From the NCBI GenBank assembly GCA_027604685.1, contig JADHYX010000224.1, positions 1 through 28,935 of the forward strand: a stretch of DNA of 28,935 bases. The letters are read 5' to 3'. The notes under the pieces are model-generated. The model worked only from the letters and a program-made list of their open reading frames with translations. It had not been told where the DNA came from and did no database searches. A program made the translations under genes and the position numbers. This stretch comes from Lobulomyces angularis. Lineage: Eukaryota; Chytridiomycota; Chytridiomycetes; Lobulomycetales; Lobulomycetaceae. How positions within the stretch are numbered: the stretch's first letter is position 1; every line of letters begins with the position of its first letter. Shown in pieces: positions 1 through 10,696 of the stretch.

Positions 1-33
1 CAATAAATAAAAAAGCTGGTAAAGAAAAAGTGA

Positions 34-228
34 AAATACAGCTTAGTTTTAAAAAGAAAAATTAATGAAATTAAAAATTTAATTGAAGTTGATGAATCGT
101 CATCGGAAGATTGTTCCAGCTCTAGTGATACCACTAACGCCGAGGTTGAAGGTCTTATATCGTCGTTAAATATCTACGATCCTATTGCTGACGAGCTTCG
201 CAAATATCAGCAAACGGTAGACGACTAA
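34..228 (+). pseudogene. 3' end of an unrecognised gene or decayed ORF, cut by the window edge
   Basis: A reading frame is open from about 34 to the stop at 226-228. It is acidic and serine-rich in the middle (VDESSSEDCSSSSD) and ends DELRKYQQTVDD. Position 3 begins another open frame (INKKAGKEKVKIQ) that runs into a stop at about 63, so a splice or a frameshift would be needed to join them. No family is recognised. It could be the last exon of a gene that starts before the window, or part of the same decayed sequence as the next 240 bases. The codons here are clearly more G+C-rich than the spacer that follows. Confidence 0.3.
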
Positions 229-470
229 TTAAGGTTGGGTTATATTCAGAGAGCACCCAGTAATAGTCTCATCAAAGAACTTCGTGATATACAGCGTAGG
301 CGAAACAATCCCACCATTGGGTAGAGGAAGCACGCATCAGATTATCTGTTTTTTCAAAACATGGAATTACACAATTTTGGCAGGAAGCAGGTACGATATC
401 GACATCCTTTCAGATGCGTGGTCTAAATTATTATATATGAGGATCAGCTTAAAAATGGTTTTGCTTACTT
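229..470 (+). pseudogene. Broken coding remnant, relatively GC-rich
   Basis: Two plus-strand frames read like coding sequence but are interrupted. One frame gives IQRAPSNSLIKELRDIQRR and stops at an in-frame TAG near 339. Directly afterwards a second frame continues with EEARIRLSVFSKHG and then ITQFWQEAGTISTSFQMRGL before a TGA. No splice sites of the kind used elsewhere in the window join them, so a frameshifted pseudogene or transposon remnant is the simplest reading. The G+C content is well above that of the flanking spacer. I could not assign it to a transposon or gene family. Confidence 0.3.
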
Positions 471-954
471 AAAAAATGATTCACAAAATAATACTATATA
501 CCTAGATATTGCTATAATTACATTTATTAGATATTGATAAATTAAAATATAATTATAAGTTATGTTATCATCCCCTAAGGTATTGATATGGATCTATGAT
601 AAGTATTAAATATGTAAATGTTTTATAATATTTAGATCCCACAATCAGAGGTATGAAATAAAAATAAAAGTTAATGAAGAATTAAAAAATATTAAGTATA
701 TTTTAATTTATTTAACTCAAGAGTTTCAAAAAATAAAAAAGGATAAAAATTATCTATTAGTAATATCTATTTGTGGATATTATCTTAAAGTTATTAGCTC
801 TAATAGTACTCTAATTATCTAGTAACTAGTATTTATTCTTATAGTTGCGTTCTGTACTTCAGCCATGTTGATTAGGGGAAAAATTAGCCATTAATACAGA
901 AATGAAAAATCTTTTTTTTTTTTTTTACAAGATTTAAACTTTTTGCTGTATTAA
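471..954. other. Spacer with one unexplained open stretch
   Basis: This stretch is very AT-rich and no gene is recognised. A plus-strand frame is free of stops from 610 to 822 (about 70 codons) but has no ATG. It is rich in Lys, Ile and Tyr, as random AT-rich sequence would be. A TTTAG at about 630 could serve as an acceptor, but I find no partner exon. A T-rich tract lies at about 911-926, just upstream of the VWA gene. Confidence 0.4.
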
Positions 955-2167
955 ATGCCAGGTGCCAATGAGCTGGAGTAAGATTTTATTTATTTATACA
1001 CAAATATACTTAACTCTCTTTAGCAATATTCAAAATCAAATTAACTCATTAGACCTACAATTTCTCCTCCCAAAACAAACTCCAAAACTATCTCAAAACC
1101 ATTCTATAAACGTACTTCCAAATATAAACAGCAGTACGTCTCTGGCACCTCCTGAAAGGTCTTCCTCTTACATAACAAAAATTAGATGTTCTTCAGTTCC
1201 GCCTCCAGCGAGAACAAGTTCCATTCCTTTACCAAGATCAAATACTGTAAATACTTACAATTCCTTCAGCTCCGTGGATACAGCTTATTCGTTTTCTGAA
1301 AATAATGATCATAATGATTATAGAATGTCGCGCTCTCCTAACAGAAGTTTCTTTGAACATAACTTTTCTTCCAATGCTTCTGGTACACCGCAGCCTTACC
1401 CGCGTCAATCTAGGGTTAGTTCTACATCTTTTGGTCCAACTAATTGTTCCCTTCGTAAGTTGCATCACATGGATGTAGCATTTTTGTTTAACTTATCTGG
1501 AAATGTGCAAGAACTTTTTGACGAACTTAAATTTAGTATACCATTATTAACAAACAAATTTACTCTTAAGTATCCAGACGGTAATTTGAGATTAGCTTTT
1601 GTTGGCTATAGTGAATTTGGAGGTAAAATTTTTAATTTTTTTAACTTACCCAAATTTTAATTAGCTGGTTGCGCTTCCTACTACGAAAAAATCCAAGATT
1701 TTTGCTCACCTGCTGAGTTTTTTGTTTTTTTAAACGAAATAGTGCAGTTACGTCTAGGCAGTAGGGACAAATTTGGTGACATTATAGGGGGACTTAGAAG
1801 CTCTTTAAAATTAAATTGGAAGGGTAAAAGTAGATCTCTTATTTTATTGACTAAAAGACCTGGATATGGAGTTGAATACAATAGTTTTTGTTCAATGGAA
1901 GGTCAATACTACACCACCAATGAAACGGAATGTGTAGATTTGCAGCAGATCTTACAGAAGGCAGCACTATCCTTTAAAATCAATTTTTATTTCTTTCATC
2001 TTAGTGATGATACACTGAAAATGGAATCTAATTTCAATTTTATTTTAAAAAATGTTAATTCAAAACTTTTTGGTTGGGATTTGAAAACAAATTCTCATGG
2101 TTTAAAATTTTTCGAGCATATCATGGCATCTATTAATACCTCTTATAATAATACTTACTTAAAATGA
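955..2167 (+). CDS. von Willebrand A-domain protein related to VWKA-type proteins
   Basis: Exons 955-977, 1024-1622 and 1665-2167; 374 aa. The start at 955 (MPGANELD...) is chosen because a GTAAGA...TTTAG intron of 46 nt then joins exon 2 in frame. Residues about 40-150 are a Ser/Pro/Asn-rich, low-complexity linker. Residues about 155-370 form a VWA domain of the type found in VWA/alpha-kinase proteins: MDVAFLFNLSG, then LRLAFVGYSEFG, then GDIIGGLRSSLKLNWKGKSR followed by LILLTKRPGYG. The metal-site motif is altered: the family usually has D-x-(S/T)-G-S, here it is N-L-S-G-N. Such domains are normally protein-interaction modules. The gene lies 122 bp upstream of a collinear alpha-kinase gene, and an AATAAA at 2210-2215 follows its stop, so it is modelled as a separate gene. 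I have no evidence for its partner or substrate. Confidence 0.82.
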
Positions 2168-2289
2168 TATTTTTGACTGTATTGTTTATGTAGTACTTTT
2201 TCATTATATAATAAATGTAATTATTTTTTTTTTTTAAAAATTTTTTTTGACACACTAAAAAATTAGCTTGGAATTCTTCAAAATCTAAG

Positions 2290-4498
2290 ATGTTTAGTTT
2301 TAGTAAAGGAAAAAGTAAAATCAATAGAATGTTAAATAAGAATTATGATATTGAAAAAGCGCAGCAAAGAGCGGAGAAAGTTGACAAATTTTGTGCTAAA
2401 AATGAACAAATACTTTTACAAAACATTGCTCTTAAAAATGAAAACGAACAATTAGCCAAAAAGCTTTCTGCAAAAGTCTACTATAATAAATGCTTTACAG
2501 AGCCTAGATTAAAATTAGAGGAAGTTAGACTAAACAAGTTAAAAGCACTAAGAGCTGTGCAATTGGAAGCTCTAATGGAAATGGATATTCAAACATCTAA
2601 TGAAGATGTACGTTTATTAAATGATGCTTAAATATTGAACGTTTCCCGTTATAAATATACTAAATTTTTTTATTTCTTTTCAGGCATTATTGTTGCGAGG
2701 AGTAACTGAGGAGCAAACGATAAAAACAGTCGAAGAAAATCATTCATTGTATGAAACATCATGGATTTTAGATATTTTGGAATTAAAACCTTTAATTAAA
2801 CAATTTTCAACTGAAGCAAATAAAGTATACCCTGAATATAAAAAAGTACTTGCCAACAGGAAAAGTATAGAGTTGACGTTAGAAGAAGTTTCACGCAAAG
2901 CGGAGAGAGCCATCTCAGGTACAATTAATTTTAAGCTTAACTTGAAAACATTTCCTCAACTATTTTTTTTCTTGATTTTGAAATTTTTACAATTTTTTAA
3001 TTTCTTTTCTGTTTTAAATTTATTTTCTCTTAGCTTTTAAAAATTTTGAGGCAAGATCAGTCAACTTATTAAAAACACTAAAACTGATTATAGAACTGTT
3101 ACAAAAATATCTCGTTAACATACAAAAAAAATCCGCGTATAAAATAAAAGAAATAGAATTCAAAAACCTGTAAAATAAAAGCAAAAAATTTTACTATTTA
3201 AATTCTTAACATTTCACAGGATGGAACAGATGGCACAAAATGGAGAAATTGTGGAGCTAGATCGATTGCGACCATATGAAGAAGAAAACTTTAAATGGCC
3301 ATCCAGAATAGTGATAAACGCAGTGCAGTTTAGGATTCCTGATGATCAGCAAGTACCGGTGTCACCTAATAAAATCATTCCAAATTTAATCGAATATCGG
3401 AAAAAAATGGATTTACAAATAATGGATAAACCTTATGCAAAAGGTAATTCGCTGAGTTTTTTCTCGTTTTTTCAACTTTTCATATTTTATCAATACAATA
3501 AACTCTCTTTTAGGTACTTTTAGATGCGCTTACTATGCATTAGATTTATTAACAAATAAGAAATATACTGTTAAACATTTCCATGTTTTACGAAACGCTA
3601 GAGCTGATTTAAACGACTGCATTAAAGTTTCCAAAGCTTACTCTTTTGCAAAATACTGTGGTTTAATTTTTCAGAATGAATTATTTAAAAGACAAAAAAC
3701 TCTTTACACTGAATGGGGTGGCAGTGCAGATTTATTAGAGCACCATAGTTTTGACATACATTCATTCAACTATATTGACTCTTACTTCGCTGAAGTGACT
3801 CCGTGGTTTAACAGTTTAAATGGAATTCCCTATTCAGAAAATACGGGTATTTTCATTTTTGGAGCTTATTTTTTTTCTAACTTTATTTAAATAAATTAAT
3901 CTTTATTATATTACTCAGGCATTATGATCGAACCTTTAATGCCAGATTTTTTCAAATGGTTTAACAATGATATGCAGTATAGATATGTTGGTGAAGAAGA
4001 AAAGTATCCTCACCATAGCGTTTTGGCGGCGTTCATTCACTGGACTTACCACACTTCTGGTCGTTCGTTTATAATTGCTGATTTACAAGGGATGAAACTA
4101 GCCATTCCTCTTAATGTTGCAGGTGAGGATGTTGATGTTATTGTTGCACAAAACTTAGGGAGTTTTAGTGAATTAGAAAAAACTAGAGGCGAAATAGTTG
4201 TGGTAAGTAACAATCTTACTTTTTTATTATTAAAATGACGTATAGAAATGGGTACTGAGCGATCCTGTTATCCACGTTTTAAAAGGTTCCGGAGGTGATG
4301 AAGCTACAGCGGCACAAATTTCTCAAGCTATTACGTATGATTTTGATGGAAATCTTGGTTTGCAGGCAGAAAATTTATTTTATTCGTAAAATTTTATTTT
4401 TTTTTTTTAATTTTATTTTTATTTTTTTTTTTTACATTAGAAAACATACATGTGGAGATATATGTGGATTGTTAGAACTACCCCCAATTAATTTTTAA
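2290..4498 (+). CDS. Alpha-kinase with an N-terminal coiled-coil extension
   Basis: Exons 2290-2607, 2684-2918, 3034-3169, 3220-3443, 3514-3846, 3919-4202, 4246-4385 and 4441-4498; 575 aa, with all phases consistent. Residues 1-230 are charged and helical, probably coiled coil (ENEQLAKKLSAKVYYNKC region). Residues about 300-570 are an atypical alpha-kinase domain, which phosphorylates Ser/Thr. Visible motifs are KGTFRCAYYALD (nucleotide loop), the conserved Lys in YTVKHF (about 323), catalytic DLQG (about 467), SDPVIH (about 514), and the C-terminal zinc-site signature H-T-C-G-D-I-C-G-L-L-E-L. The join from the coiled-coil exon into the kinase part uses a 50-nt GTAAAA...TTCACAG intron (3170-3219). 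A shorter gene starting at the ATG at 3221 is the alternative. The VWA gene just upstream supplies the domain that VWKA-type kinases usually carry in the same chain. Confidence 0.9.
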
Positions 4499-4744
4499 AC
4501 CGAAAATTCTCTTGTTACATTAAATAAATTTTCATACAGAATTATTTACATTTTAAATATATAGATTTTTTAAACATAAAAGTGAAAGGAAATTAACTTA
4601 AGTGCTTTTTAATTTGAGAAATTAATCTTTTACTTTAATTAAATTTGTTGTTGACATACTGTTTGACAATAATAGTTTGAGAAGTAGTCAATAAACAATT
4701 ATAAATTATACTAATTGTTTTAAATAAAATAACAGTATAATAAA

Positions 4745-7700
4745 TTAGTTTAATCCAACTGTATCGCTCTCAGTTAGTTGAAGCACAATCATCATTTCGC
4801 TTAGTGCAGTTTCATCCTCTTCTTCAATTCTCATTAAAATTCCGTCCAAGTATATGGAAGGGGAAACTGCAGCTAATTTAATGATAACGTCTTTAGCTTC
4901 TTCTGCAGTAAAATTATGAAACGGTGAATTTACATCATCATCATCATAATTCGCATCATCAATAAATTCTGCCGCATTCCTCGCTTTTAACTCTTTAATT
5001 TTTTGTCGTAAAATTCTTATCTTTTCCTGGTGTTGTTTATTTTCTATCAAATCTAACTTCAACTTAACAATTTTTTTTGTTAGTCGATGAATCAAATTTT
5101 TTTCAAAAGTTGGAGTAGGTGAAAAAGGTGCTAAATTTGATGAATAAAAAAAAATACGCATTTAGTGACATTTTGTTAGAAAAATTTTTGAAGATAAAAA
5201 ATGGTGAAAAAAAATTATTTTTCTTGACTTCAATGAATTTACCCGTAAAGAACGGCCCACCTATGTGAGCGGAAGTCCCTCCACCACTCAAAAATCTGTT
5301 ATTTAAAGTGTTAGAGTTCTTTGCTGATATTTGAGAAACTAAAGATTGACTTCGATTATGAGTTTTAGGTCTAACAGGAGTACTTCTTCCTGATATACTA
5401 GGAGTATTTCGACCACTTGTACCAAATCCACTTCTAGAATTTCTGCCATTTTTGTTATTCTTTACGAATCTAAATATTTTTTCTAAACATGAAATTGCTT
5501 CAGTGTAATTAACTAAAAAAAAATCTTAATATGACTAGTTACAAAATTTTACCTTTAATTTGAGGGGTTAATACACCAGTGTAATTATGATAGTTCGCTA
5601 GCAACAAATTGGCCAAAAGTTGGTATGTTTCTACTGTTCTAACTTCATACTGTCCTAGACTCTGTTCTCTAAACTTCTTGCTTTGCTTTGCATTCAATAT
5701 TGCTCCATCCAAGTCTCCTCTGGCTGCCAAGGCAGATGCCAAGTGGAAATACACTTCTGATATTAAAGTTCGATCGGCGTCCAAAGCTTGATAAATATGC
5801 CGAGCCTCATTAAATTTCTTAATAGCCTGCTCTGTTTCATTATTCAAGGAGAGTAATATACCTGCCTACAAAAAGTTTGAAATATAAATAATCAATAAAA
5901 TATGTTTAGAGGAAAGGTTATTTTGGAGATAAGTGAGTTTTTTTACTTTTAAACAATAACCAGCCGTTACTATATGATTTTTCCCTAAACTTTTGAAGCA
6001 GATATCCAAACTCAATAAATGATATTCCAAAGCTTGCTTTGGTAAATTAGCTTTTAAAAATACTGCTGATAATCTATCATGTAAACCCATTAATAAGGGG
6101 TGACTTGTTCCCCAATGATATTCAGCAGTTTGTAAAGATTTTTTGTACAGCTGTAGAATTGATGCATCTGGTATTGTTAAACTATTAGTTTGTAGCCCAC
6201 ACTGAGTTTCTATTATTTGTGCTGATGATGGAGACCAAAAGTTAATCATAGTATAATTAAATTTCAAACCCAACGCAAAGGAATGCAAACAAGTATCTTT
6301 TCTCGCAGCGCCTAAAGCTGAATTGGCATATGCTTTAGCTTCTTCATGTCTTCCAGTGGAATTATAAAACGAGCTAATTTCTGTTAAACTTTGAGCTGAA
6401 TCTTCATTTTTTTGTAATTTAGAATTTTTTCCTAAAGATTTAAAATGCCGTGAAAGATAATAAGCGAGAATTTCTTCTGGTGGAGAAATTATGGAATTCA
6501 TTGTTTCCTCATTTATTGGAGTTTGGGTAGAATTTCCCCCAATTTGTTTAACTTTTACATCAAAACTTAAAAAGTCCTTTTTATTCAATGGGTTATAACC
6601 ATTATCTTGATTATCAAAGGTATAGTTAACGTTATCATCAAACAACACTCCACACTATATTTTACTGTTTAATTGATTTCAAATATTCTAAAGTTACATT
6701 GTACTGCATTGAAAGAAATAAAGCTGGACGATGTAAGCCAACAAATATTGATGAATCCATGTCCAGCTCAAATTTTCTAAGAACTTCGGGTTTAATTTTT
6801 TCGCTCCAGAACTTAACAATTTGTTAATCTGTAAAATAGTAAAGTTTTATGTACCTTTTCCGATTTCGAACCCTTTCCTAATAACCAGTTAAACATTGAA
6901 ACAGGATACTCCTTCATTTGATCTTCAATGCTCGTTGCCCCAACAGATCTAAAATTCAAAAGAGCAGTTCTTATCTTGCACTTGAATATTCCTTTAAACG
7001 CCCTCGCAATCATTTCGATCGCACACATGTCTTTTATAAATGGTATTTTTGACAATCTGTAAATTAACCCTAGTATTACAAATGCACAATGGTAAAAGCA
7101 AATTTCATCTTAATTTTTACCCAAGTATCTGATATTAACTCCTGCTCTGTGCATTTCCAAACCCAAAGTTCTACTGTCTATAGGTCGTATCTCCAACTCA
7201 TCCAGCTTTTTTACAAAACTAGGAATCCAAACTTCTTGCAAAAATCTACCTGCTCGGACTACTTCCAAATCATTTTGATCTCTATCATGTTTTTCATGTG
7301 CGCACCACTCTGTTAACGCGTCACTACAGAGTTGATGCGGATAAGAACGAACAAATTCTGGCCTTAATCTTCGAACTGGGCTAGGTCTTTTAGAAAATAA
7401 CAAAGGAGTAGTTTTTTGTTTAGAGTCTTCCACATTACAATAATCTAGTGGAAAAGTTTCGTACATTCTTTTAAGAGCTATGTGACTCTCCACATTAGAG
7501 CTACTTTTTACTGCTTGGATCCCAGTAGATAGCGGTACCAAAACTCTTCTGTTGTCTTTTAGCATTACAAAATGTGGTTTTAAGTTTAAAATTTTTCCAG
7601 AATAAAGGATTTTTTCAAAATTTGCTTCATCTAAAATAATTGGATGTTCCTTTATTAAATCTTGCATTAAATTTAACGATTCATAAACTTCCGGAACGCA

Positions 7701-9430
7701 AACAATTCTAAAGCCCTTGTAATCAACATTTATAATTAAGTCAACACTTAATCCTGAATTTGTACTAATAATTGAGTTTAATCCAAGTAATTCCTGGGAA
7801 GTTCTGATTTCGGCATATGTAATTTGCTCAGGGGTAGAATCTGAACAAAAATTAAAGTTACCCTAGGAGTTTAATTGTTGTCAATTATTTACCATCGTAA
7901 TTTGCTATGAATTGATAAGATATCCCATTAAAGGTTCCAGCCCATACTCCACGTGGAAAAGAAAATACTTTTTTACAGGACTGAGCCATATGTAAATTAT
8001 CAATGATTTTTTGAGCTTGCTCTACTGCCTTTTCTTTAAAATTTCCAGCTACTTCTACCATCATGATATCTTTTTATAAACAATTTAAAATTTAAGATAT
8101 ATTCAATATTAATAGAAATGATATAAAGTACCTCTTTTTAAAATCATTTCTTCATTTTCCAATTTAATAGATAGAATTTTTTGGAACTTTTGATGCCAGT
8201 TGTCTTAATAATACAATATCTCATGTTAAAACAAATTTACTAATTACGACATACCGCTTCCATTGACTTCTGTGTGGAAAGCAGTTTGTTTTCCTATCAA
8301 AGAATGAATTAGGGAATCATAGCCTTTAGTGATACCCTTTTTTTTATTAGACTCAGATTTTGCGATTTGATTGTGAAGATAATTGGAATTTCTAACCCCC
8401 ATTTCATTGAGTTCTTCAAATGTTAAAACTGGTTCGGAACAGAAAGACTGTTATTAGATTTATTAATGAAGCAATTGCCAATTTAAAGATTAAGTTCATA
8501 TGTTACCATTGTTTCAATAGCAGAATATAGACTTTTCCTCTCACAGTTAATTGGAGAAGCATCGGCGTTTATTTCACTGCAAGATCTACTCCTCATACTT
8601 CTTCTGTCAGAATTTGTAAAACATGAATCGTCGCTGTAAGTAGATACGGCGTCTGAATTATAATCCTGATTGGTATTTGACCGCGATCGTGGTAGAGTGT
8701 ATGAAGAATTAGATAAATTATGAACTTTTTGTAAACCCTTATTATTTGAATTAATTAAATCGCGCTGATTTTGAACATTATAACAGTTTTCTTTTGGTAA
8801 ACATTTTTCCAGCACTCGAATCCATTCTTCACAATCAGATCTTGAAGCGGTAGAAAAAAGAAACTAAAAATACATATAAAACAATTGAATTAACTTTTTG
8901 AGTACTAATCTTAGGTCATTCCCAATTACCTTTTTCTTATTTACTCCGTTAACAGTTAAAGCAAAGAAATATTTGTTGTTTTTTGGTCCAATGTTAATCT
9001 TTTTATCCATACTCTTAGTTTCTAATATTACACTACATTCGCTGAAGTTTATTTCATTCTTTGGAGGAAGGAGTTGATCCCTTTTGTCATATACCGTGAG
9101 GAGCGTGTTGAACTTGTTTTTCTCGGCATCAAATGAAGTAGAGAGTACTAAGAACTTTTGCTTCCAATGAGATAAAATAGATGAACCACCTCGTTTGAAA
9201 ATAAAACCTTGCTTTATAATGTTTCTTTTACTAACAGCCATTAAAAATTTTTCTATGTCGGAATTTAAAACGCCAAAACTATTTTTCAACAAGAAATTAG
9301 CTGAAATATTAATATAATAATCCTTAAACAAATAGAAAATTTTGTATTTTGCAGAAGAAAAGTTGATGATTTAGACTATTTCTAAATTACTAAAGAGGTT
9401 GAACGAAAAAGACTCAAGGGGCCATCGCAT
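4745..9430 (-). CDS. CLUH: Clustered mitochondria (CLU/CLUH) protein with an N-terminal PH domain
   Basis: Thirteen exons in + coordinates: 4745-5130, 5243-5512, 5553-5865, 5947-6654, 6698-6811, 6855-7069, 7121-7840, 7893-8069, 8132-8203, 8255-8447, 8507-8863, 8930-9300 and 9391-9430; 1311 aa, about the length of CLUH. CLU proteins are cytosolic RNA-binding factors for mRNAs of mitochondrial proteins and affect mitochondrial distribution. Residues about 43-158 look like a PH domain (KQGFIFKRGG, HWKQKFLVLS, ending CEEWIRVLEKC). A Ser-rich linker follows. The CLU core is about 300-760, with VDYKGFRIVCVP, LRPEFVRSYPHQLCSDAL, MHRAGVNIRYLG and CGVLFDDNVNYTF in the family order. TPR-like repeats lie at about 840-1090, then a Ser/Thr/Arg linker and a helical acidic C-terminus. 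The first exon (40 nt) is the least certain; the ATG before AVSKRN (about 9242) is an alternative start. Human CLUH carries no PH domain. Confidence 0.88.
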
Positions 9431-9552
9431 GAAAGTAAAAGAATAACATTACAAATATTTATTGAAAAGTAATTAAAAGTTTTTTGTAGAGAGAACAACT
9501 GATTTTAAAAGACTATTTGAGTTTTAAAAATACAATTATACACCTCAAATTT

Positions 9553-9935
9553 TTATTTCTGATAACCTTTCTTAAAGTTCATATTACTTTCTTTTTGCAA
9601 GAAAATAGGAAAACTCTTTCGAAGTTCGGCCAATTTAGTTTTTAAAAAATTAAAAACATCAAAGAACATTAGCAAATCAAATGTTATTTTGAAATTTTTG
9701 ATTTTATCTGATCCTGTTAATAGCATCTTCCTTATCTTTATGACATTAGTTTTAATATCAGGTTTAAATCGCTTATTGTATATTTTAATATGAACCTGAA
9801 GTCAAATCCTTTTTCCATGGTTAGCAACAGCTACACATTATAAATTGAATTAAAATTGGGAATCAAATCAAAGCTGATAAATTTCAATTTTGTTAATCTT
9901 TTTAACAAACAAAAGCAAATGCTTGCTTTAGTCAT
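9553..9935 (-). CDS. Small basic protein of unknown family, two exons
   Basis: Exons 9837-9935 and 9553-9795 (+ coordinates) give 113 aa once a 41-nt GTGTAG...GACTTCAG intron, with a GCTAAC branch-like site, is removed; the phase is 0. The ATG is the first after an in-frame TGA. The product is Lys-rich, starts MTKASICFCLLKRLTKLKF, and has FKITFDLLMFFDVFNFLK and AELRKSFPIFLQKE further on. The size, charge and strand-like first half resemble a mitochondrial ribosomal protein (mL53 was considered), but I cannot assert this. It lies 122 bp upstream of the CLU start on the same strand and is head-to-head with TAF10 (76 bp apart). Two long stop-free exons joined in frame in such AT-rich DNA argue that it is real. 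Confidence 0.5.
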
Positions 9936-10011
9936 GGAATATATCAAGTAATTTGATATACATCAATTGTTAAATTTGAACTTTCTGTGCCACATCCATC
10001 ATTCTTCAAAA
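9936..10011. promoter_or_regulatory. Divergent promoter with an 8-bp inverted repeat
   Basis: These 76 bp separate the start codons of the small basic gene (minus) and TAF10 (plus), so both promoters must lie here or overlap the transcripts. It contains the inverted repeat TATATCAA-gtaat-TTGATATA at 9940-9960, 5 nt from the minus-strand ATG. No recognised factor site is claimed. Confidence 0.45.
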
Positions 10012-10696
10012 ATGGCAGCGAATCCAAATGAAATTGAAAATGGAATGCAAATCGAAGAAACTCAACCTGACGTCAAGGAAGAATTTGAAGGAAAAAAAGC
10101 TAAATCTTTGATTGAGTTGCTGGCGCTTATGGATGACTACTCTCCCGTTGTAAATATTTTTAACTATTACTTAACACATTAAATTTACTCTTATTAGATT
10201 CCTGATACTGTTACTGACTATTATTTGGCTAAAAGTGGCTTTCAGTGTAATGATGTTAGAATTAAAAGGTTACTAGGTATTTACGACTTAATTTTTTTTA
10301 GTTTTAAAAAGTTTTTTATCATTGAATTTATTGCAAAACTAGGCTTAGCAACACAGAAATTTATATCGGATATTGCAACTGATGCTTTACAGTGTAAGTA
10401 ATTTGAGGAGTACTAATCACATACTTAAAAATGTGTATGAAATTTTTGGATTTTATTGAATTTTTTTTTTTATTCTTCTTTCTTCAATCAAAACAGACAA
10501 TAAAATAAGGTCTCAAACATCCACCAAAGATCGTACAAACAGCAAAAACCCACGCGATCAAAAAAGGGCAGTTTTAACAATGGTTTGTTTTATTGAAATT
10601 TCAATTTTCATATTTTATTTTTATTGATAGGAGGACCTCAGCTCTGCTTTAGCCGAACATGGTGTCAACTCTAGGAAGCCTGAATATTTTCTTTAA
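10012..10696 (+). CDS. TAF10: TFIID/SAGA subunit TAF10
   Basis: Exons 10012-10149, 10198-10276, 10343-10393, 10497-10582 and 10631-10696; 139 aa. TAF10 is a histone-fold subunit shared by TFIID and SAGA in the nucleus. After about 30 acidic residues the conserved core runs almost uninterrupted: [47 protein letters not shown], and at the C-terminus [19 protein letters not shown] followed by SRKPEYFL. All five exons join in phase, and each join falls inside conserved sequence, which fixes the splice sites. The protein is short, with little N-terminal extension. It is transcribed away from the small basic gene and converges on ATM1. The fourth intron uses a GTTTGT donor. Confidence 0.96.

Noticed and set aside
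2100..2330. Splicing the VWA ORF directly into the coiled-coil/alpha-kinase gene to make one VWKA protein
   Set aside because: No acceptable donor lies between the end of the VWA fold and its stop at 2165-2167. The nearest GT (about 2099) would delete conserved C-terminal VWA sequence. An AATAAA follows the stop.
6798..6854. Acceptor at the first TTTACAG in the CLU gene (before 6830)
   Set aside because: It shifts the frame into a sequence that ends in a stop. The acceptor at 6812-6813 gives FWSEKIKPEVLRKFELD, which continues the CLU domain.
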